64,000 nt of DNA from Janthinobacterium lividum (lineage in GTDB: Bacteria; Pseudomonadota; Gammaproteobacteria; Burkholderiales; Burkholderiaceae_D): the NCBI RefSeq assembly GCF_023509035.1, contig NZ_CP075583.1, positions 4,402,001-4,466,000 of the forward strand. The letters run 5' to 3'. The notes beneath the pieces are model-generated. The model ran no database searches. It saw only the letters and a program-made list of their open reading frames with translations, and was not told the DNA's origin. A program made the position numbers and the translations under genes. Of this stretch, positions 61,979 to 64,000 are shown in pieces; the first letter of the stretch is position 1, and the number at the start of each line of letters is the position of its first letter.

Positions 61979-63073
61979 ATGCTGAGCGGCAGAATCCTTA
62001 CCCCATCTGGCTGGATCACGGGCACCATCACTTTTGACCAGCGCATCGTCCAGATACAAGAAGACCCTGCCGCCGACAGCGCGCTGACCATTCTGCCCGG
62101 CTTCATCGACCTGCACGTGCACGGCGCGGCCGGCGTCGACATCATGGAAGGCGCAAACGCGGGCGCCACCGTGGCGCAGGTGCATGCGCGCCACGGCACC
62201 ACGGCCCTGCTGGGCACCACCCTGACGGCGAAAGAGCCCTCGATCCTGCGCGCCCTGCAAGGCCTGGCCGGCGTCATCGCCGAGCGCCCCGCCAACGGCG
62301 CGCGCATGCTGGGCGTGCACCTGGAAGGCCCGTTCTTGAACCTGCACCGCCTGGGCGCGCAGCCGCCCGACGTGGTGCAAGCCAGCCTGGCGCTGGTGCA
62401 GCGCTTCCACGCCATCGCCCCCATCAAGGTGCTCACCATGGCGCCGGAAATCCCCGGCCATCTGGAACTGATCCCGCAACTGGCGGCGATGGGCATCCGC
62501 GTGCAGATCGGCCACAGCGCCGGCACGTATGACGAAGGCGTGGCGGCGCTGAAAGCCGGCGTCTCCGGTTTTACCCACCTGTACAACGGCATGACGGGCA
62601 TGACCCATTACGACCCGGGCATGGTGGGCGCGGCGCTGGCGCATGCCGAGTACGCGGAAATCATCCCCGACCTGCAGCATGTGGCCAAGGGCGCCCTGCG
62701 CGCAGCCCTGCGCGCCATCCCGCGCCTGTACGGCGTGACGGACGCCACCTCGGCCACCGGCATGCCCGATGGCGAATATGGACTGGGCACGCAGCGCGTG
62801 TATAAATGCCTGGGCTGCGTGCGCCTGGCCACGGGTTCGCTGGCTGGCAGCGTGCTGACCATGGACCAGGCCCTGCGCAATTTCGTCGACCTGGGCCTGG
62901 ACCTGGCCGACGCCTCGAACCGCTTGTCGCTGTACCCGGCCGACTACCTGGGCGAATCCGAACGGGGCCGATTGGCGCCCGGCGCCTGGGCCGACATCGT
63001 CGTCCTCGATTCCACACTACAGCCAGTGTCCGTCTTCGTCGAAGGCGCGGCCATCGATCTTTCCACCCGCTAG
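61979..63073 (+). CDS. agaA: N-acetylgalactosamine-6-phosphate deacetylase (NagA/AgaA)
   Basis: A 364-residue amidohydrolase of the NagA family that removes acetate from GalNAc 6-phosphate (or GlcNAc 6-phosphate). Metal and catalytic motifs are LPGFIDLHVHGAAGVD, GVHLEGPF, QIGHSAGTYDEG, FTHLYNGMTGMTHYDPG and YGVTDATSATGMPDG (catalytic Asp). The C-terminus GRLAPGAWADIVVLD is typical. It starts three bases after agaR. The locus context (agaS instead of nagB) argues for the galactosamine substrate. Confidence 0.93.
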   Translation: MLSGRILTPSGWITGTITFDQRIVQIQEDPAADSALTILPGFIDLHVHGAAGVDIMEGANAGATVAQVHARHGTTALLGTTLTAKEPSILRALQGLAGVIAERPANGARMLGVHLEGPFLNLHRLGAQPPDVVQASLALVQRFHAIAPIKVLTMAPEIPGHLELIPQLAAMGIRVQIGHSAGTYDEGVAALKAGVSGFTHLYNGMTGMTHYDPGMVGAALAHAEYAEIIPDLQHVAKGALRAALRAIPRLYGVTDATSATGMPDGEYGLGTQRVYKCLGCVRLATGSLAGSVLTMDQALRNFVDLGLDLADASNRLSLYPADYLGESERGRLAPGAWADIVVLDSTLQPVSVFVEGAAIDLSTR

Positions 63074-63110
63074 ACCCAGCCCCCAACCTCAACCCCGTCC
63101 CGGAGTTTTC

Positions 63111-64000
63111 ATGCACGACACGTCACACAAGGCCCCCGTGTGGGCCATGCGCTACCTGCTATTTATTGCCGGCATGGGGGGATTGCTGTACGGCATAGAC
63201 ATCGGCATCATCGCCGGCGCCCTGCCCTACCTGGAATCGACGGCCTCCGTGGCCTGGAAACTGACGGCCCAGCAGCTGAGCTTTATCGTCGCCGCCGTGC
63301 TCTTGGGTTCAGTCCTCTCCTCGCTGTTCGCCGGCGCCCTGGCCGACCTGCTGGGCCGTCGCTGGGTGATGTTCCTGGCCGGCGCCCTGTTCAGCGCCAG
63401 CATCCCGCTGATCGCCCTGGCCGACGGCTACACGCCGCTGCTGCTGGGCCGTTTGTTGCAAGGCATCAGCGGCGGCTTGATCGGCGTCGTCGTGCCCCTG
63501 TACCTGGCCGAATGCCTGCCCGCGCAACAGCGTGGACGGGGCGCGGCTCTATTCCAGCTGCTGCTGACCATCGGCCTGGTGGCCGCCGCCCTGATCGGCC
63601 TGTTGCAGGCGCAGACGGTGGAAACGGCCACGCAGGCGGCGCAAGCCTTGCCGGAAGCGGGCCGCATCGCCGCCATCTTCACGGCCAAGGATCACGCCTG
63701 GCGCAGCATCTTCTGGGTCTGTTTGACGCCGGGCCTGGTGTTTACCATCGGCGCCCTGCTGCTGGCCGAATCGCCGCGCTGGCTGGCGCAACGGGGCCGC
63801 ATCGCGCAGGCGCGCCAGTCGCTGCTGCGCACGCGATTGCCAGCTGCCGCTGACATCGAACTGCGCGAAATGCAAGACACGCCGGAGAACGCGGCCAAGG
63901 CGAGTGGCAAGGCCAGGGATCCGCTGCTGAGCCGCCGCTACGTGCTGCCCTTCCTGCTGGCTTGCCTGATCCTCGCCTGCACGCAGGCGACGGGCATCAA
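63111..64000 (+). CDS. MFS sugar porter, truncated by the window end
   Basis: The frame starts at ATG 63111 after GGAG and is open to the last base (about 296 residues). It shows the sugar porter family signature: first helix YLLFIAGMGGLLYGIDIGII, then ALADLLGRRWVMFLAG, RLLQGISGGLIGVVVPLYLAE, QRGRGAALFQL and ESPRWLAQRGR. About seven helices are visible, followed by the central loop and RYVLPFLLACLILACTQATGI at the edge. It is the likely inner-membrane GalNAc transporter of the aga operon. The rest lies outside the window. Confidence 0.92.
   Translation, partial: MHDTSHKAPVWAMRYLLFIAGMGGLLYGIDIGIIAGALPYLESTASVAWKLTAQQLSFIVAAVLLGSVLSSLFAGALADLLGRRWVMFLAGALFSASIPLIALADGYTPLLLGRLLQGISGGLIGVVVPLYLAECLPAQQRGRGAALFQLLLTIGLVAAALIGLLQAQTVETATQAAQALPEAGRIAAIFTAKDHAWRSIFWVCLTPGLVFTIGALLLAESPRWLAQRGRIAQARQSLLRTRLPAAADIELREMQDTPENAAKASGKARDPLLSRRYVLPFLLACLILACTQATGI

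Overview
The window looks like chromosomal DNA of a GC-rich betaproteobacterium, most likely family Oxalobacteraceae (Janthinobacterium, Massilia or Duganella type). This is inferred from the Gram-negative TonB receptors, the DUF748 protein, the narK1K2GHJI-ppiC-moaA order, an MCP ending in a CheR-docking pentapeptide, and overall codon use. No database search was possible. I saw no rRNA, tRNA, CRISPR array, integrase or insertion sequence.

Layout. 1-1.4 kb: small hypothetical genes on the minus strand. 1.5-6.3 kb: metal uptake on the minus strand, with a copper-type TonB receptor, a DUF2946 protein and a siderophore receptor behind a near-perfect Fur box. 6.5-11 kb: a large DUF748 envelope protein and a frameshifted lipoprotein. 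11-13.5 kb: PQQ glucose dehydrogenase (gcd). 13.8-22.5 kb: a plus-strand signalling cluster made of an MCP, a degenerate Hpt protein, an excisionase-HTH/receiver fusion, an Hpt protein, a Cache-receiver protein (frameshifted) and a hybrid kinase. 22.5-39 kb: a minus-strand nitrate respiration cluster (narK1, narK2, carbonic anhydrase, narGHJI, parvulin, moaA, narX, narL, nnrS). 39-44 kb: a GNAT remnant, a SirB2 protein and a FecI-FecR-FecA-type iron signalling system with a Fur box. 44-64 kb: a DUF3472 lipoprotein and a large N-acetylgalactosamine (GalNAc) catabolic locus.

The GalNAc locus is the most system-like part. Two minus-strand operons (an Oar-type TonB receptor with a GH109 enzyme, and a GH31 enzyme with a second TonB receptor) would release and import GalNAc. 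A divergent plus-strand operon (agaS, ROK kinase, kbaZ, agaR, deacetylase, MFS sugar porter) would transport, phosphorylate, deacetylate and deaminate/isomerise it. The two minus-strand operons share a 57-base promoter block (48/57 identical). CTTTCG-type operator repeats occur in both control regions and lie against the agaS promoter, which suggests one regulon under the DeoR-family AgaR.

Six genes are broken by seven single-base indels, five of them in homopolymer runs, and each is restored to full family length by one-base corrections. This pattern suggests residual sequencing errors more than gene decay, so these genes are annotated over their full extents with the break marked.
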